Assembly (NCBI RefSeq): GCF_003205195.1
Contig: NZ_QJRY01000008.1
Span: 262,963-326,962, forward strand
DNA: 64,000 nucleotides
Origin: Peteryoungia wuzhouensis
GTDB taxonomy: Bacteria; Pseudomonadota; Alphaproteobacteria; Rhizobiales; Rhizobiaceae
Direction of reading: 5' to 3'
Position 1 is the stretch's first letter, and the number at the start of each line of letters is the position of its first letter. The notes below the pieces were generated by a model. That model was not told the origin of the DNA, made no database searches, and saw only the letters and a program-made list of their open reading frames with translations. Shown here in pieces: positions 8,043 through 18,661 of the stretch. Both the position numbers and the translations under genes were made by a program.

Positions 8043-8660
8043 ATGCCCATTACGATTTTCGACGGTATCGTCATCGGCGTCGTGCTGTTTTCGGCGGTGC
8101 TGGCGATGGTGCGCGGCTTTTCGCGCGAGGTGCTGTCCATTGCGAGCTGGGCCGGATCCGTGGCCGCTGCCTATTACCTCTATCCGATGCTCGTGCCTTA
8201 CGTGAAGAACTATACCAGCGATGACCGCATCGCACTTGCAGGTTCCGCCGGTATCATCTTCATCGTCGCGCTGATCGTGATCTCCTTCATCACGTCGCGC
8301 ATCGCCGATTTCATCATCGACAGCCGTATCGGCGCGCTCGACCGCACCCTCGGCTTCCTGTTCGGCGCGGCGCGCGGCCTGCTGCTGCTGGTCGTTGCGG
8401 TCGCTTTCTGGAACTGGCTGATCGACGTGCGCCAGCGCCCTGACTGGGTGAACAATGCCAAGTCGAAGCCCTTCCTGGATTCGCTCGTGCTGAAGTTGGA
8501 AGCCGTTCTCCCGCAGGACATCGAACCGCAGATCCGCGAACGCATTCTGGGCCGCGAAGCGCCGCAGGCCGACGGCACGGGCGACAATGCACCGGCCGAA
8601 CAGGCGCCTGCCGAACAGACGCCGTCCGACGACACCCCGGCCCAGCCGGCGACACCCTGA
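8043..8660 (+). CDS. cvpA: CvpA family membrane protein
   Basis: A 205-residue protein with four N-terminal membrane segments (FDGIVIGVVLFSAVLAMVRG, IASWAGSVAAAYYL, IIFIVALIVISFI, GFLFGAARGLLLLVV) and a disordered Ala/Pro/Glu-rich C-terminal tail of about 40 residues. CvpA is named for colicin V production and is linked to envelope homeostasis; it is commonly found beside purF, as here. ATG at 8043 is preferred over an upstream in-frame TTG at 8028 because GGAG lies nine bases before it. Confidence 0.92.
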   Translation: MPITIFDGIVIGVVLFSAVLAMVRGFSREVLSIASWAGSVAAAYYLYPMLVPYVKNYTSDDRIALAGSAGIIFIVALIVISFITSRIADFIIDSRIGALDRTLGFLFGAARGLLLLVVAVAFWNWLIDVRQRPDWVNNAKSKPFLDSLVLKLEAVLPQDIEPQIRERILGREAPQADGTGDNAPAEQAPAEQTPSDDTPAQPATP

Positions 8661-8800
8661 GACGAATACTGATGGGCGCGCGGCCTTGGCGCCGCGCGAA
8701 CCAGCTCCCATATCAACGCCGCCGGATCGGGACAGACCGGCGGCTTAGCCGTTAGAAGCCCAGCATCCTTGCATCTGTCCCCGGAGCAAAGGCCCTCGCC

Positions 8801-10291
8801 ATGAAGCAGTTCAGCCCTTCTTATGTCGTGTATGGCAGCCATGACGACAAGTATCACGAGGAATGCGGGGTCTTCGGGATCCTCGGGCATCCGGATGCCT
8901 CGACGCTGACGGCGCTTGGACTTCACGCGCTCCAGCATCGCGGCCAGGAAGCGGCCGGTATCGTCTCCTTCGACGGCCGACAGTTCTACACCGAAAAACA
9001 CATGGGCCTGGTCGGCGACCACTACACCAATCCGGTGACGCTGGCGAAGCTGCCCGGCCCGCAGGCGATCGGCCACACCCGCTATTCGACGACAGGCGAA
9101 GTGGCGCTGCGCAACGTGCAGCCGCTGTTTGCCGAACTCGAAGAGGGCGGCATCGCCATTGCCCATAACGGCAACTTCACCAATGGCCTGACGCTGCGTC
9201 GCCAGATCATCGCCACCGGCGCGATCTGCCAGTCGACATCCGATACCGAAGTCGTGCTGCATCTCATCGCCCGCTCGCGCCATGCCTCGACCACCGACCG
9301 CTTCATCGATGCTATCCGGCAGATGGAAGGCGGCTATGCGATGATCGCGCTCACCCGCACCAAGCTAATCGCCGCCCGCGACCCGATCGGCATCCGACCG
9401 CTCGTGATGGGTGATCTCGACGGCAAGCCGATCTTCTGTTCGGAGACCTGTGCGCTCGACATCATCGGCGCCAAGTTCGTGCGCGACGTGAAGAACGGCG
9501 AAGTGATCATCTGCGAAACGCAGCCTGATGGCTCTGTCACCATCGAATCCCGCATGCCGGCACGGCCGCAGCCGGAACGCGTCTGCCTGTTCGAATATGT
9601 CTATTTCGCCCGTCCCGATTCGGTCGTCGCCGGTCGCAACGTCTACACCACGCGCAAGAAGGCCGGCATGAACCTCGCGCTCGAAGCGCCTGTCGAAGCC
9701 GATGTCGTGGTACCGGTTCCCGATGGCGGCACGCCGGCAGCGCTCGGTTATGCGCAGCAGAGTGGCATCCCCTTCGAATACGGCATCATCCGCAACCATT
9801 ATGTCGGGCGTACCTTCATCGAGCCGACCCAGCAGATCCGCGCCTTCGGCGTCAAGCTCAAGCATTCCGCCAACCGGGCAATGATCGAGGGCAAGCGGGT
9901 GGTTCTGGTCGACGATTCCATCGTGCGCGGCACGACATCGCTCAAGATCGTGCAGATGATCCGCGATGCCGGCGCCAAGGAAGTGCATATTCGCGTTGCA
10001 AGCCCGATGATCTTCCATCCGGATTTCTACGGCATCGACACGCCGGATGCGGAAAAGCTGCTCGCCAACCAGTATCTCGGCATCGAGGCCATGGCGAAAT
10101 ACATTGGCGCGGACTCCCTCGCCTTCCTGTCGATCGACGGGCTCTACAAGGCGGTCGGCGGCAAGCCGCGTGATCCGGCCAACCCGCAGTTCACCGACCA
10201 CTATTTCACCGGCGACTATCCGACCCGCCTGCTCGACAAGGAAAGCGAGAAGCCGGGCCGCAAGGAATCCATGCTCGCCGCCAACGGCTGA
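8801..10291 (+). CDS. purF: Amidophosphoribosyltransferase
   Basis: PurF makes 5-phosphoribosylamine from PRPP and glutamine, the first step of purine synthesis. The 496-residue product has a 21-residue propeptide ending before Cys22 (EECGVFGI), which becomes the N-terminal nucleophile, a class II glutaminase domain and a phosphoribosyltransferase domain with the PRPP loop VVLVDDSIVRGTT at about 367-379. The C-terminal CxxC that helps bind the iron-sulphur cluster in Bacillus-type enzymes is replaced by TDHY (PQFTDHYFTGDYP), so this enzyme probably carries no cluster even though it has a propeptide. The leader from 8661 to 8800 holds two GC-rich hairpins. Confidence 0.97.
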   Translation: MKQFSPSYVVYGSHDDKYHEECGVFGILGHPDASTLTALGLHALQHRGQEAAGIVSFDGRQFYTEKHMGLVGDHYTNPVTLAKLPGPQAIGHTRYSTTGEVALRNVQPLFAELEEGGIAIAHNGNFTNGLTLRRQIIATGAICQSTSDTEVVLHLIARSRHASTTDRFIDAIRQMEGGYAMIALTRTKLIAARDPIGIRPLVMGDLDGKPIFCSETCALDIIGAKFVRDVKNGEVIICETQPDGSVTIESRMPARPQPERVCLFEYVYFARPDSVVAGRNVYTTRKKAGMNLALEAPVEADVVVPVPDGGTPAALGYAQQSGIPFEYGIIRNHYVGRTFIEPTQQIRAFGVKLKHSANRAMIEGKRVVLVDDSIVRGTTSLKIVQMIRDAGAKEVHIRVASPMIFHPDFYGIDTPDAEKLLANQYLGIEAMAKYIGADSLAFLSIDGLYKAVGGKPRDPANPQFTDHYFTGDYPTRLLDKESEKPGRKESMLAANG

Positions 10292-10326
10292 GCCACACGA
10301 CCAAAGATCATACGACAGGAATTTCC

Positions 10327-11067
10327 ATGACCATCGACCTCAAGGGCCGGATCGCGCTCGTCACCGGCGCCTCGCGCGGCATCGGCTATTTCACCGCGAT
10401 CGAACTGGCCAAAGCCGGCGCGCATGTCATTGCCTGCGCCCGCACCGTCGGTGGCCTGGAAGATCTTGACGATGCAATCAAGGCCGTCGGCGGGTCGGCG
10501 ACACTGGTCCCCTTCGACCTCGCCGATATGGCGGCCATCGATCAGCTCGGCGGTCATATCTTTGAGCGCTGGGGCAAGCTTGATATTGCCGTGCTGAACG
10601 CCGGCGTGCTCGGCGTCATCTCGCCGATCGGTCATGTCGAGGCGAAGGTCTTCGACAAGGTCATGACGATCAACGTCAACGCCACCTGGCGCCTGATCCG
10701 TTCGCTGGAACCGCTGCTGATCAAGTCCGATCAGGGCCGCGTTCTGATCCTGTCGTCCGGTGCTGCGCACAAGTGCAAGCCCTTCTGGGGGCCCTACTCC
10801 GCCTCCAAGGCCGCCGTCGAGGCGCTCGCCCGCACCTGGGCTGCCGAAACCCAGCGCCTGCCGCTGCGCATCCTCTCCGTCGATCCGGGTGCCACGCGCA
10901 CGGCCATGCGCGCCCAGGCGATGCCCGGAGAAGATCCGGACACGCTGCCGCATCCCTCGGAAGTCGCAGCCAAGCTGTTGCCACTGGTCGGACCGGAGCA
11001 GACGGAAACAGGCAAGCTCTACGTGGTGCGCGAAGACAAGGTGCTCGACTACCGTATGCCGGAGTAA
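10327..11067 (+). CDS. SDR family oxidoreductase
   Basis: A 246-residue classical short-chain dehydrogenase/reductase. It has the cofactor motif TGASRGIG (residues 13-20), NAG near 91-93 and the catalytic YSASK (about 157-161). The arginine after the glycine motif and the absence of an acidic residue at the end of strand 2 (ACARTVG) suggest NADP(H). It follows purF by 35 bases with its own AGGAA ribosome site, a linkage often seen in rhizobia. The substrate is unknown. Confidence 0.9.
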   Translation: MTIDLKGRIALVTGASRGIGYFTAIELAKAGAHVIACARTVGGLEDLDDAIKAVGGSATLVPFDLADMAAIDQLGGHIFERWGKLDIAVLNAGVLGVISPIGHVEAKVFDKVMTINVNATWRLIRSLEPLLIKSDQGRVLILSSGAAHKCKPFWGPYSASKAAVEALARTWAAETQRLPLRILSVDPGATRTAMRAQAMPGEDPDTLPHPSEVAAKLLPLVGPEQTETGKLYVVREDKVLDYRMPE

Positions 11068-11127
11068 GCCACTGGCAGTTCTAACGCGTTTCCACTATAT
11101 TGAAGCGTGTTGGAGCGAATGAGAGCG

Positions 11128-11355
11128 ATGGCAAGGACAAAAGCACAGCATGTGGTTCCGAGGTCCGGCAAATGGGGCGTTTTAAGCGCAGGCGCGACCC
11201 GCGCCACTAGCCTTCATCCGACCCAGGGCGAAGCCATCGAGACCGCCCGTGAAATCGCGCGAAGCAATCGTACCGAGCTTTACATCCATGGGAAAGACGG
11301 TCGCATTCGCGAACGAAGCAGTTTCGGCAACGATCCGGTTCCTCCCAAGGGCTAA
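11128..11355 (+). CDS. DUF2188 domain protein
   Basis: A 75-residue basic protein starting MARTKAQHVVPRSGKWGVLSAG. The QHVVP, SGKWGV and HPTQGEAIETAREIA segments match the small DUF2188 family, whose members form a strand-helix fold and have no assigned function. In-frame starts also exist at 11107 (GTG) and 11119 (ATG); 11128 was chosen because family members begin close to the QHVVP strand. The next gene starts 11 bases after the stop on the same strand, so the two form a small cassette. Confidence 0.72.
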   Translation: MARTKAQHVVPRSGKWGVLSAGATRATSLHPTQGEAIETAREIARSNRTELYIHGKDGRIRERSSFGNDPVPPKG

Positions 11356-11366
11356 CGGACGAGGCC

Positions 11367-11984
11367 ATGTTCGAACGTTCAGTGTTCATCAACTGCCCGT
11401 TCGACGACGATTACGCTCCCCTTCTCCAAGCCATTGCCTTCTGTGTCACCTTTCTCGGATTTCAGCCGCGCCTGGCCCCGCAGAATGGCGACAATGCGAT
11501 CAATCGACTGAATCGCATCGACGACATCGTCAGAACGTCGAAGTACGGAATTCACGATCTCAGTCGGAACAGGGCTAAGCTCGAAGGCGAATTCGCGCGG
11601 ATGAACATGCCATTCGAGCTGGGTATCGACTATGGCTGCAAAACATTTGGCGCGGCGCCTCTGCCCACCAAGTGCATTCTGGTTCTCGAGGAAAAGCGCT
11701 ACGACTATCAGAAATGCCTGTCAGACATCGCGGGTTGGGACATTGAGGCACACGGGGGCAATTACCAGGCCGCCATTCGGAAGGTGCGGGGATGGCTCGT
11801 GCGACAGGCAGCAGCTCCGCCAAAGGGCGCGACACTGATCGAAAGCCGATATGCGGTTTTCCAGCAATGGTATTGGGCGCGAGAACTTGATGCAGGCGCG
11901 TCCGAAGATGACATTCGTGAGTACCCTACAGTCGATGTCGTCGATGCCATGCAACAGTGGATGGAAGTCGGCCAGCCTGACTGA
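11367..11984 (+). CDS. Uncharacterised protein with TIR/deoxyribosyltransferase-like motifs
   Basis: A 205-residue protein. It opens with a strand-turn VFINCPFDDDY (6-16), then a helix and GFQPRLAPQ, a conserved SKYGIHDLSR (58-67) and MPFELGIDYG (81-90) with Glu84. The order short strand, helix, strand, D-S/L-S, then a helix led by an invariant Glu resembles the fold shared by TIR domains and nucleoside deoxyribosyltransferases, where that Glu is catalytic. This family is widespread as an unnamed protein. No membrane segment or extra effector domain is visible; the last 70 residues are helical. Cotranscription with the DUF2188 gene is likely. Nucleotide or NAD cleavage is inference from the motif pattern only. 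Confidence 0.6.
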   Translation: MFERSVFINCPFDDDYAPLLQAIAFCVTFLGFQPRLAPQNGDNAINRLNRIDDIVRTSKYGIHDLSRNRAKLEGEFARMNMPFELGIDYGCKTFGAAPLPTKCILVLEEKRYDYQKCLSDIAGWDIEAHGGNYQAAIRKVRGWLVRQAAAPPKGATLIESRYAVFQQWYWARELDAGASEDDIREYPTVDVVDAMQQWMEVGQPD

Positions 11985-12052
11985 TCGCTTTGTGGTGGGA
12001 GATTCTGTCGTTAAGACTCCAGCCCAGCCCCCATAGTCATCGATTGCCTCCC

Positions 12053-12931
12053 ATGACCCCCAGAGATTTTGCCGCCTATGCCTATCTGTCTCTGGCGTGG
12101 GGACTTTCCTTCCTTTTGCTGCTGCATGTCGTCGATGCCTTCGGCTGGATCGGGGCGGTGACGTTTCGCTGCTTCATTGCCGGCGCACTTCTCTATGTGA
12201 TCGCGCGGCTGATGCGTCGCCGGCTGGATTTCAGCGCCGGCTGGCTGCCCTTTGTCATGGTGGGTGCCACGACGGTTGCCGGGCAGTTGGTTGGCCTCTC
12301 CTATGCGACGCCCCTCATCGGCACGGCCATGGCTGCCATCTTTGTTGCCTCCATCCCGCTCTTCTCCATGGTCATTGCACAGCTATGGGGCCTGGAGCGG
12401 ATAACGCCGGCGCGAATTGTCGGGCTGGCTCTCGGGACGATCGGCATCGTCATGCTCGTAGGCTTTCCGGCGGTCCCCGTCACGGGTGCCTTCCTGCTGG
12501 GGTGCGCGGCCATGGTCGGCTCGACCTTTTCCGCCGCATTCGGCAGCAATTATGCCAGCCGGCATCTGTCGGGCACCGGGCCGTGGGAGGTGACGATCGG
12601 CTCCTTCATTGCGGGCGGCCTGCTGACGCTGCCGCTCCTCTGGTTCGTGCCCGTGCCCGCGCATCCGGCCGCCATCGATTATCTCTACCTTGTCGCCTTG
12701 GCGGCGCTGATGAGCGCACTCACCTACGTGCTCTACTTCGGCCTCGTCAAAAGCATCGGGGCCACGGCTGCGATCAGCGTGGAATTCGTCGTGACGGTCG
12801 TGGCAGTTCTGGTGGGTGCACTGGTGCTCGACGAGCCGCTTACGCTGATGCAGCTCTGCGGCGGGGTCGTGATCATCATCGGCTGCGCGCTGGTTCTCGG
12901 GCTGTTTCGCCGTCCGCAGTCCGCGCGCTGA
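12053..12931 (+). CDS. EamA/DMT family transporter
   Basis: A 292-residue inner-membrane protein with ten hydrophobic segments in two homologous halves, the EamA (drug/metabolite transporter) layout. The N-terminal YAYLSLAWGLSFLLL and the C-terminal FVVTVVAVLVGALVLDEPLTLMQLCGGVVIIIG match the family's repeat signature. ATG at 12053 is preferred to an upstream in-frame ATG at 11990 because family members start near the first membrane segment. Exported substrate unknown. The gene ends base-to-base with the convergent diguanylate cyclase, leaving no room for a dedicated terminator. Confidence 0.88.
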   Translation: MTPRDFAAYAYLSLAWGLSFLLLLHVVDAFGWIGAVTFRCFIAGALLYVIARLMRRRLDFSAGWLPFVMVGATTVAGQLVGLSYATPLIGTAMAAIFVASIPLFSMVIAQLWGLERITPARIVGLALGTIGIVMLVGFPAVPVTGAFLLGCAAMVGSTFSAAFGSNYASRHLSGTGPWEVTIGSFIAGGLLTLPLLWFVPVPAHPAAIDYLYLVALAALMSALTYVLYFGLVKSIGATAAISVEFVVTVVAVLVGALVLDEPLTLMQLCGGVVIIIGCALVLGLFRRPQSAR

Positions 12932-14178
12932 TCACACTGAGCCGCGTCGCCGCGTGCGGGCCACAGGGTGGCCGTGCATCGCGACCTTGAACGGTTCGAG
13001 CTGAAGGCTCGCCCTTTCGACCATGACGACAGGATCATGCAGGCGCACACAGTTTCGGCCATCCGCCTTGGCCTTGTAGAGCGCGGCATCGGCTTCGGCG
13101 AGCAGCGTGTCCAGCTGAACGCTCGGATCGGAGGAGGTCGAGACGCCGATGCTGACGGTGATGGGGATATGGGTCGCGCCGCCTTCATGCATGCCGGCAA
13201 TCGCTTGCCTGAAATTCTCCGCGATCGCCAAGCCTTGCTGGCCGCTTGCCCTCGGCAGCAGACAGGCAAACTCCTCGCCGCCGATCCGTGCAAAGATCCA
13301 GCTCTTGGGCATGCGCTTCTCGATGGCACGAGAGAAGGCCCGAAGCACCTGATCGCCGGTGGCATGACCATGGGTATCATTGATATGCTTGAAGTGGTCG
13401 AGATCGAATAACAGGAGGGCGGCCTTGCCCTCTTCGCGCGCCAGAATGGACTGCGCTGTCATGACGAAAGTGCGCCGGTTGGCGAGATTGGTGAGTGGAT
13501 CGCGCTCCGAAGCCAGCCGGTAGCGCCGCTCGTCGCGCTCCTTGGCAAGAATCAGCAGCGAGATCAGGGACAGGACGATGAGCAGCGAGTTGATCAGCGC
13601 AACGAGCGCAAACCAGTGGGCATTGCCACCGTCCGCCGCATAAGGCGGCGCAATCAACAGGGAAAGCGGCAGAACGAGGAACCAGACCAGACCCCTGAGC
13701 GCATTGGCGACCACCGCAAGCGTGCGAGACGGCAGAGGCTCGGCGATGCGTCCCCGCCAGATGTCACGGGCTGTGAGTAGACAGTAGGGTGCGATCAGCA
13801 GCCCCAGAACGGCTCCGCGGAGCGCAACCGAGTCCTGGAATGCCGGCACAAGCCAGCAGAAGAGCCAGATGACCCCACCCGCGCCAGACTTGAGCTTGGA
13901 CAGGTCCCTGCCCTCGAAGGCCGCAACGGCCTGCCAATAGAGCCCCGCCCCCAGGATAGCCAGTCCCAGGCCGACGCCGGAGGCGAGCGGCAATGGCAGG
14001 ATCGTGCGGCACCCGTGCAAGGCCATGCCGGCACAGGTGGACGCCCCTGCCAGGACGAGCATGGCAAGCACCACATTGGGACGCTCGCGCGCCCACATAT
14101 AGGCACACAAAAGCGTCGAGATCAGCGTCGCCATTCCATGGACGACGAGGATCGTCGGCAGGTGCAGGGTCAGTTCCA
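12932..14178 (-). CDS. Membrane-anchored diguanylate cyclase (GGDEF)
   Basis: The protein has an N-terminal membrane region with about six or seven hydrophobic segments (to about residue 215) and a C-terminal GGDEF domain starting at ERDPLTNLANRR. The active-site motif is GGEEF (RIGGEEFACLL), with the metal-binding FDLDHFKHINDTHGH intact, so cyclic-di-GMP synthesis is expected. No RxxD inhibitory site is present at the usual spacing before GGEEF. Start codon is uncertain: ATG at 14178 has GGAG twelve bases upstream; ATG at 14191 and GTG at 14215 are in-frame alternatives. It probably links a membrane or redox signal to surface attachment. Confidence 0.9.
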
Positions 14179-14485
14179 TGTCGAAGGTCATCTCCGCAGG
14201 TGATATATCCCTCACACCATAAGAGCTGCATGATTGACAAAGGCTTACCCGTATATGGTGTTAATGTGGACAGCCCCCTCTTGCCGCTTCGCCTTGAGCG
14301 CGCAACCGCCCTTGACCAAAACCCGGACCCGCGCCATAACAGCGCCCATGAAAACGCGCCTCTGCATCATTTGCGGGACCATTATTCGCTAGCGCTTCGC
14401 TGGCCTGGCCGTTTTCGTCTCCTGCATAGACCCAGATGACAAACGACCCGGTCCAGCCGGGTATCATTCGTTCTGGGAGTTTCAC
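14179..14485. other. Intergenic region before cysS
   Basis: No gene was recognised in about 300 bases. A fair sigma-70 match upstream of cysS is CTTGAC at 14311-14316 and CATAAC at 14335-14340 (18-base spacer). GGGAGT at 14475-14480 is the cysS ribosome site. Short GC-rich runs occur but no clear hairpin or RNA gene. Confidence 0.4.
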
Positions 14486-15970
14486 ATGGCCGGCGGCCTC
14501 AAGCTTTACAACACGCTCACACGCGACAAGGTCGATTTCGAACCGATCGACCCCGATAATGTGCGCCTGTATGCCTGCGGCCCGACCGTCTACGACTTTG
14601 CCCATATCGGCAATGCGCGGCCCGTCATCGTCTTCGACGTGCTCTTCCGGCTGCTGCGCCACACCTATGGCGCAGACAACGTCACCTATGTGCGCAACAT
14701 CACGGACGTCGACGACAAGATCAACGCGCGCGCCCTGCGCGATTTCGGATCGCAGATCGCCGATGGCTCGATGAGCCTCAACGAGGCGATCCGGGCCGTA
14801 ACCGGCAAGACGGAGAGCCAGTTCCACGAGGACGTTGCCGCTCTCGGCTGCCTGAAGCCCACCGTGGAGCCGCGCGCGACCGACAACATTGCCCAGATGA
14901 TCACCATCATCCAGCGGTTGCTCGACATGGGCCATGCCTATGTGGCGACCGGTTCGGAAGGGCATGAAGTGCTGTTTTCGACCGCCTCCATGGCGGATTA
15001 CGGCATGCTGTCGAAGCGCAAGCTTGAAGACCAGCAGGCGGGCGCGCGCGTGGCCGTCGAAAACCACAAGATGAACCCCGCCGATTTCGTGCTGTGGAAA
15101 CAGTCTGAAGACACTGAACCCGGCTGGCCGGCAAGCTACAGCTTCGAGGGCAAGACCCATGCGATCTACGGGCGCCCCGGCTGGCATATCGAATGCTCTG
15201 CCATGTCCGACCGCTATCTCTGGGAAGAGATCAAGGACCGGCTGTCGCCGAAAGCCAAGGCCAAGCCGCACCAGTTCGACATTCATGGCGGTGGCCTCGA
15301 CCTGATCTTCCCGCACCACGAAAACGAGATCGCCCAGTCCTGCTGCGCCTTCGACAACGACCTGATGGCAACCGTGTGGATGCATAACGGCTTCCTGCAG
15401 GTCGAAGGCCGCAAGATGTCGAAGTCGGAAGGCAACTTTGTCACGATCAACGAGTTGCTCGCGACGGAGACATTCGGTGGACGGATTTGGCCGGGCGAAG
15501 TGCTGCGGCTTGCCATGCTGATGACGCATTACCGCGAACCGATTGATTTTTCGGTGAAGCGGCTGGAAGAGGCGGAGCGTCTGCTGGCGAAATGGCCGGC
15601 GGGCGATGCCAGCGATGCGGCCCCGGATGCCTCTGTGCTCGTAGCGCTCTCCGACGACCTCAACACGGTGGCCGCCGTGCAGGCAGTGCATGCGCTTGCC
15701 CAGGCGGCAAACGCCGATCCATCGAAGCTGCCGTTGTTTGTTGCGTCCGCGGCTCTCCTGGGTGTTGCTCCCAAGAAGGCCGAAGTCAGCGACGACCTCA
15801 CTGCCGCCGTGCAAGCCTTGGTCGATCTGCGCCTCGAAATGCTGAAGGCGAAGAACTTCGCCGAGGCCGACCGTATCCGTGACGAGCTTGCCGCCAAAAG
15901 CATCCAGCTCAAGGACGGCAAGGACAAGGAGACCGGCGAGCGGGTGACGACCTGGGAGGTCAAGCGGTAA
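14486..15970 (+). CDS. cysS: Cysteinyl-tRNA synthetase
   Basis: A class I aminoacyl-tRNA synthetase that charges tRNA-Cys. The 494-residue product has the zinc-ligand Cys31 in YACGPTVYD, the HIGH-type motif HIGN at 40-43, the [17 protein letters not shown] segment and KMSKS at 310-314. The C-terminal helical anticodon domain is complete. A GGGAGT site precedes the start. It leads a run of same-strand genes with tiny gaps (three GFA genes, a small membrane peptide and an iminopeptidase). Confidence 0.98.
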   Translation: MAGGLKLYNTLTRDKVDFEPIDPDNVRLYACGPTVYDFAHIGNARPVIVFDVLFRLLRHTYGADNVTYVRNITDVDDKINARALRDFGSQIADGSMSLNEAIRAVTGKTESQFHEDVAALGCLKPTVEPRATDNIAQMITIIQRLLDMGHAYVATGSEGHEVLFSTASMADYGMLSKRKLEDQQAGARVAVENHKMNPADFVLWKQSEDTEPGWPASYSFEGKTHAIYGRPGWHIECSAMSDRYLWEEIKDRLSPKAKAKPHQFDIHGGGLDLIFPHHENEIAQSCCAFDNDLMATVWMHNGFLQVEGRKMSKSEGNFVTINELLATETFGGRIWPGEVLRLAMLMTHYREPIDFSVKRLEEAERLLAKWPAGDASDAAPDASVLVALSDDLNTVAAVQAVHALAQAANADPSKLPLFVASAALLGVAPKKAEVSDDLTAAVQALVDLRLEMLKAKNFAEADRIRDELAAKSIQLKDGKDKETGERVTTWEVKR

Positions 15971-15971
15971 G

Positions 15972-16466
15972 ATGGTTTCGGCTGCGGTGCAGAGATCAGT
16001 GCATACCGGCGGCTGCCAGTGTGGCGCCGTGCGCTTCCGCATGCAGGGGGCGCCGAAGGATGTCTCCGTCTGTCACTGCCGCATGTGCCAGAAGGCGTTC
16101 GGTGCCTATTACGCGCCGCTCGTTGCCGTCGGCGACGCCGAGGTCACCTGGACGCGGGGCGCGCCGAAGCGCTTTGCCTCGTCCAACTTCGTGCAACGCG
16201 GCTTTTGCGGCGATTGCGGCACACCGCTGACCTATGAGGCACCCGACGGGCTGTCGCTGGCGGCCGGCGCCTTCGACGATCCCTCGCAGATGCCGCCGAC
16301 TATCCAGTTCGGCGTCGAGTGCAAGCTGTCCTTCGTCGACGCCATCCCTGCCCTGCCGGAACGCGCGACGCTGGATGATCTCGAAGACGCGCCCTTTCTG
16401 ACCGACGTCGTGTCCTACCAGCATCCGGACCGGGACACGCAGCAGTGGCCGGAGCCCACGCCATGA
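15972..16466 (+). CDS. GFA (CENP-V/GFA) family protein, copy 1
   Basis: A 164-residue zinc-binding protein of the glutathione-dependent formaldehyde-activating family. Its cysteine pattern is complete: GGCQCGAV (Cys15, Cys17), VCHCRMCQK, and GFCGDCGTPL. Family members bind glutathione adducts or are carbon-sulphur lyases; most have no proven reaction. It starts one base after the cysS stop and its own stop overlaps the ATG of a 39-codon membrane peptide. It shares its core with two more GFA genes downstream, so the three arose by duplication. Confidence 0.88.
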   Translation: MVSAAVQRSVHTGGCQCGAVRFRMQGAPKDVSVCHCRMCQKAFGAYYAPLVAVGDAEVTWTRGAPKRFASSNFVQRGFCGDCGTPLTYEAPDGLSLAAGAFDDPSQMPPTIQFGVECKLSFVDAIPALPERATLDDLEDAPFLTDVVSYQHPDRDTQQWPEPTP

Positions 16467-16582
16467 CCCAGCCGAACCCCAATACGAAGATGCCAAAATG
16501 GCTGCTCTACGGGCTGATCGCCAAGGGCGTGTTGATTGCCGCCGTCATCATCGGCGTCACCCTTTACATGACGATGCGATAA
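16463..16582 (+). CDS. 39-residue single-pass membrane peptide
   Basis: The ATG overlaps the stop of the first GFA gene (ATGA, 16463-16466) and the frame stays open for 39 codons to TAA. The product is a short polar N-terminus (MTQPNPNTKMPK) followed by one membrane helix (WLLYGLIAKGVLIAAVIIGVTLYM) and a final Arg. The second GFA gene follows after AAGGAGAG. Translational coupling and a clean transmembrane profile argue for a real gene although it is short. No function can be assigned. Confidence 0.62.
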   Translation: MTQPNPNTKMPKWLLYGLIAKGVLIAAVIIGVTLYMTMR

Positions 16583-16593
16583 GGAGAGTAGGC

Positions 16594-17057
16594 ATGAGCG
16601 ACGTTCATTCCGGCGGCTGCCAGTGTGGTGCGGTGCGGTTCCAGGCTTCCAAGCTGGGCCGGCCGTCGATCTGCCATTGCCGCATGTGCCAGAAGCAGTT
16701 CGGCTCCTTCTTCGGCGCCTTCGTCACCGCCGACCAGGCACACCTGACCTGGACGCGCGGACAGCCGATGCTTTTCCGTTCCTCGGCCAAGGTGAAGCGT
16801 GGCTTCTGCGCGAAATGCGGCACGCCGCTCACCTATCAGCATCCCGGCGGCGTCGAACTCGCGATCGGCGCCTTCGATCATCCGGAGCGTTTCGAGCCGC
16901 AGATCCAGGTGAACCATCACCGGCGCCTGCCCTGGATCGATCAGCTCTTCGAGAAGCCTGTCTATACCAGCCCCGAGTATGAGGCCTTCTTCGCCTCGAT
17001 CGAAAGCTTCCAGCACCCGGACCACGACACGGCTCAATGGCCACCGGAGGATGATCA

Positions 17058-17061
<4 letters not shown>
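16594..17061 (+). CDS. GFA family protein, copy 2
   Basis: A 155-residue GFA protein with the same zinc-ligand pattern as copy 1: GGCQCGAV near residue 8, ICHCRMCQK, and GFCAKCGTPL. It also shares the C-terminal segment SFQHPDHDTAQWPPE with its neighbours. A strong AAGGAGAG site lies just upstream of ATG 16594. Its stop overlaps the start of copy 3 (ATGA, 17058-17061). Reaction unknown; formaldehyde or electrophile detoxification is only suggested by the family name. Confidence 0.88.
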
Positions 17062-18510
<1,449 letters not shown>

Positions 18511-18522
18511 ATTTGAGAATTG

Positions 18523-18629
18523 CCCCTCACCCTACCCTCTCCCCGCAAGCGGGGAGAGGGGGCGCAAGCGGTGCCGCATCGTCCTTCTCCCCGCCTGCGG
18601 GGAGAAGGTGGCGGCAGCCGGATGAGGGG
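18523..18629. repeat. Rhizobial palindromic intergenic repeat (two hairpins)
   Basis: The element is bounded by CCCCTCACCC and GGATGAGGGG. It holds two perfect 12-bp hairpins: 18535-18546 with 18549-18560 (loop AA) and 18583-18594 with 18597-18608 (loop CT). The sequence style (CTCCCCGC..GCGGGGAG) is that of dispersed REP/RIME-like elements of rhizobia. It may also end transcription of the pip operon. Confidence 0.85.
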
Positions 18630-18661
18630 CTAGCATTACCAAGTTGCCTGAGGACAACAGC

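Noticed and set aside
14261..16042. 593-codon frame antisense to cysS
   Set aside because: It mirrors the cysS codon pattern, has no domain and no ribosome site. cysS motifs are intact.
18541..18608. Possible CRISPR-like repeats (two similar units)
   Set aside because: Units are palindromic, only two in number and lack spacers of uniform length; they fit a REP-type element.
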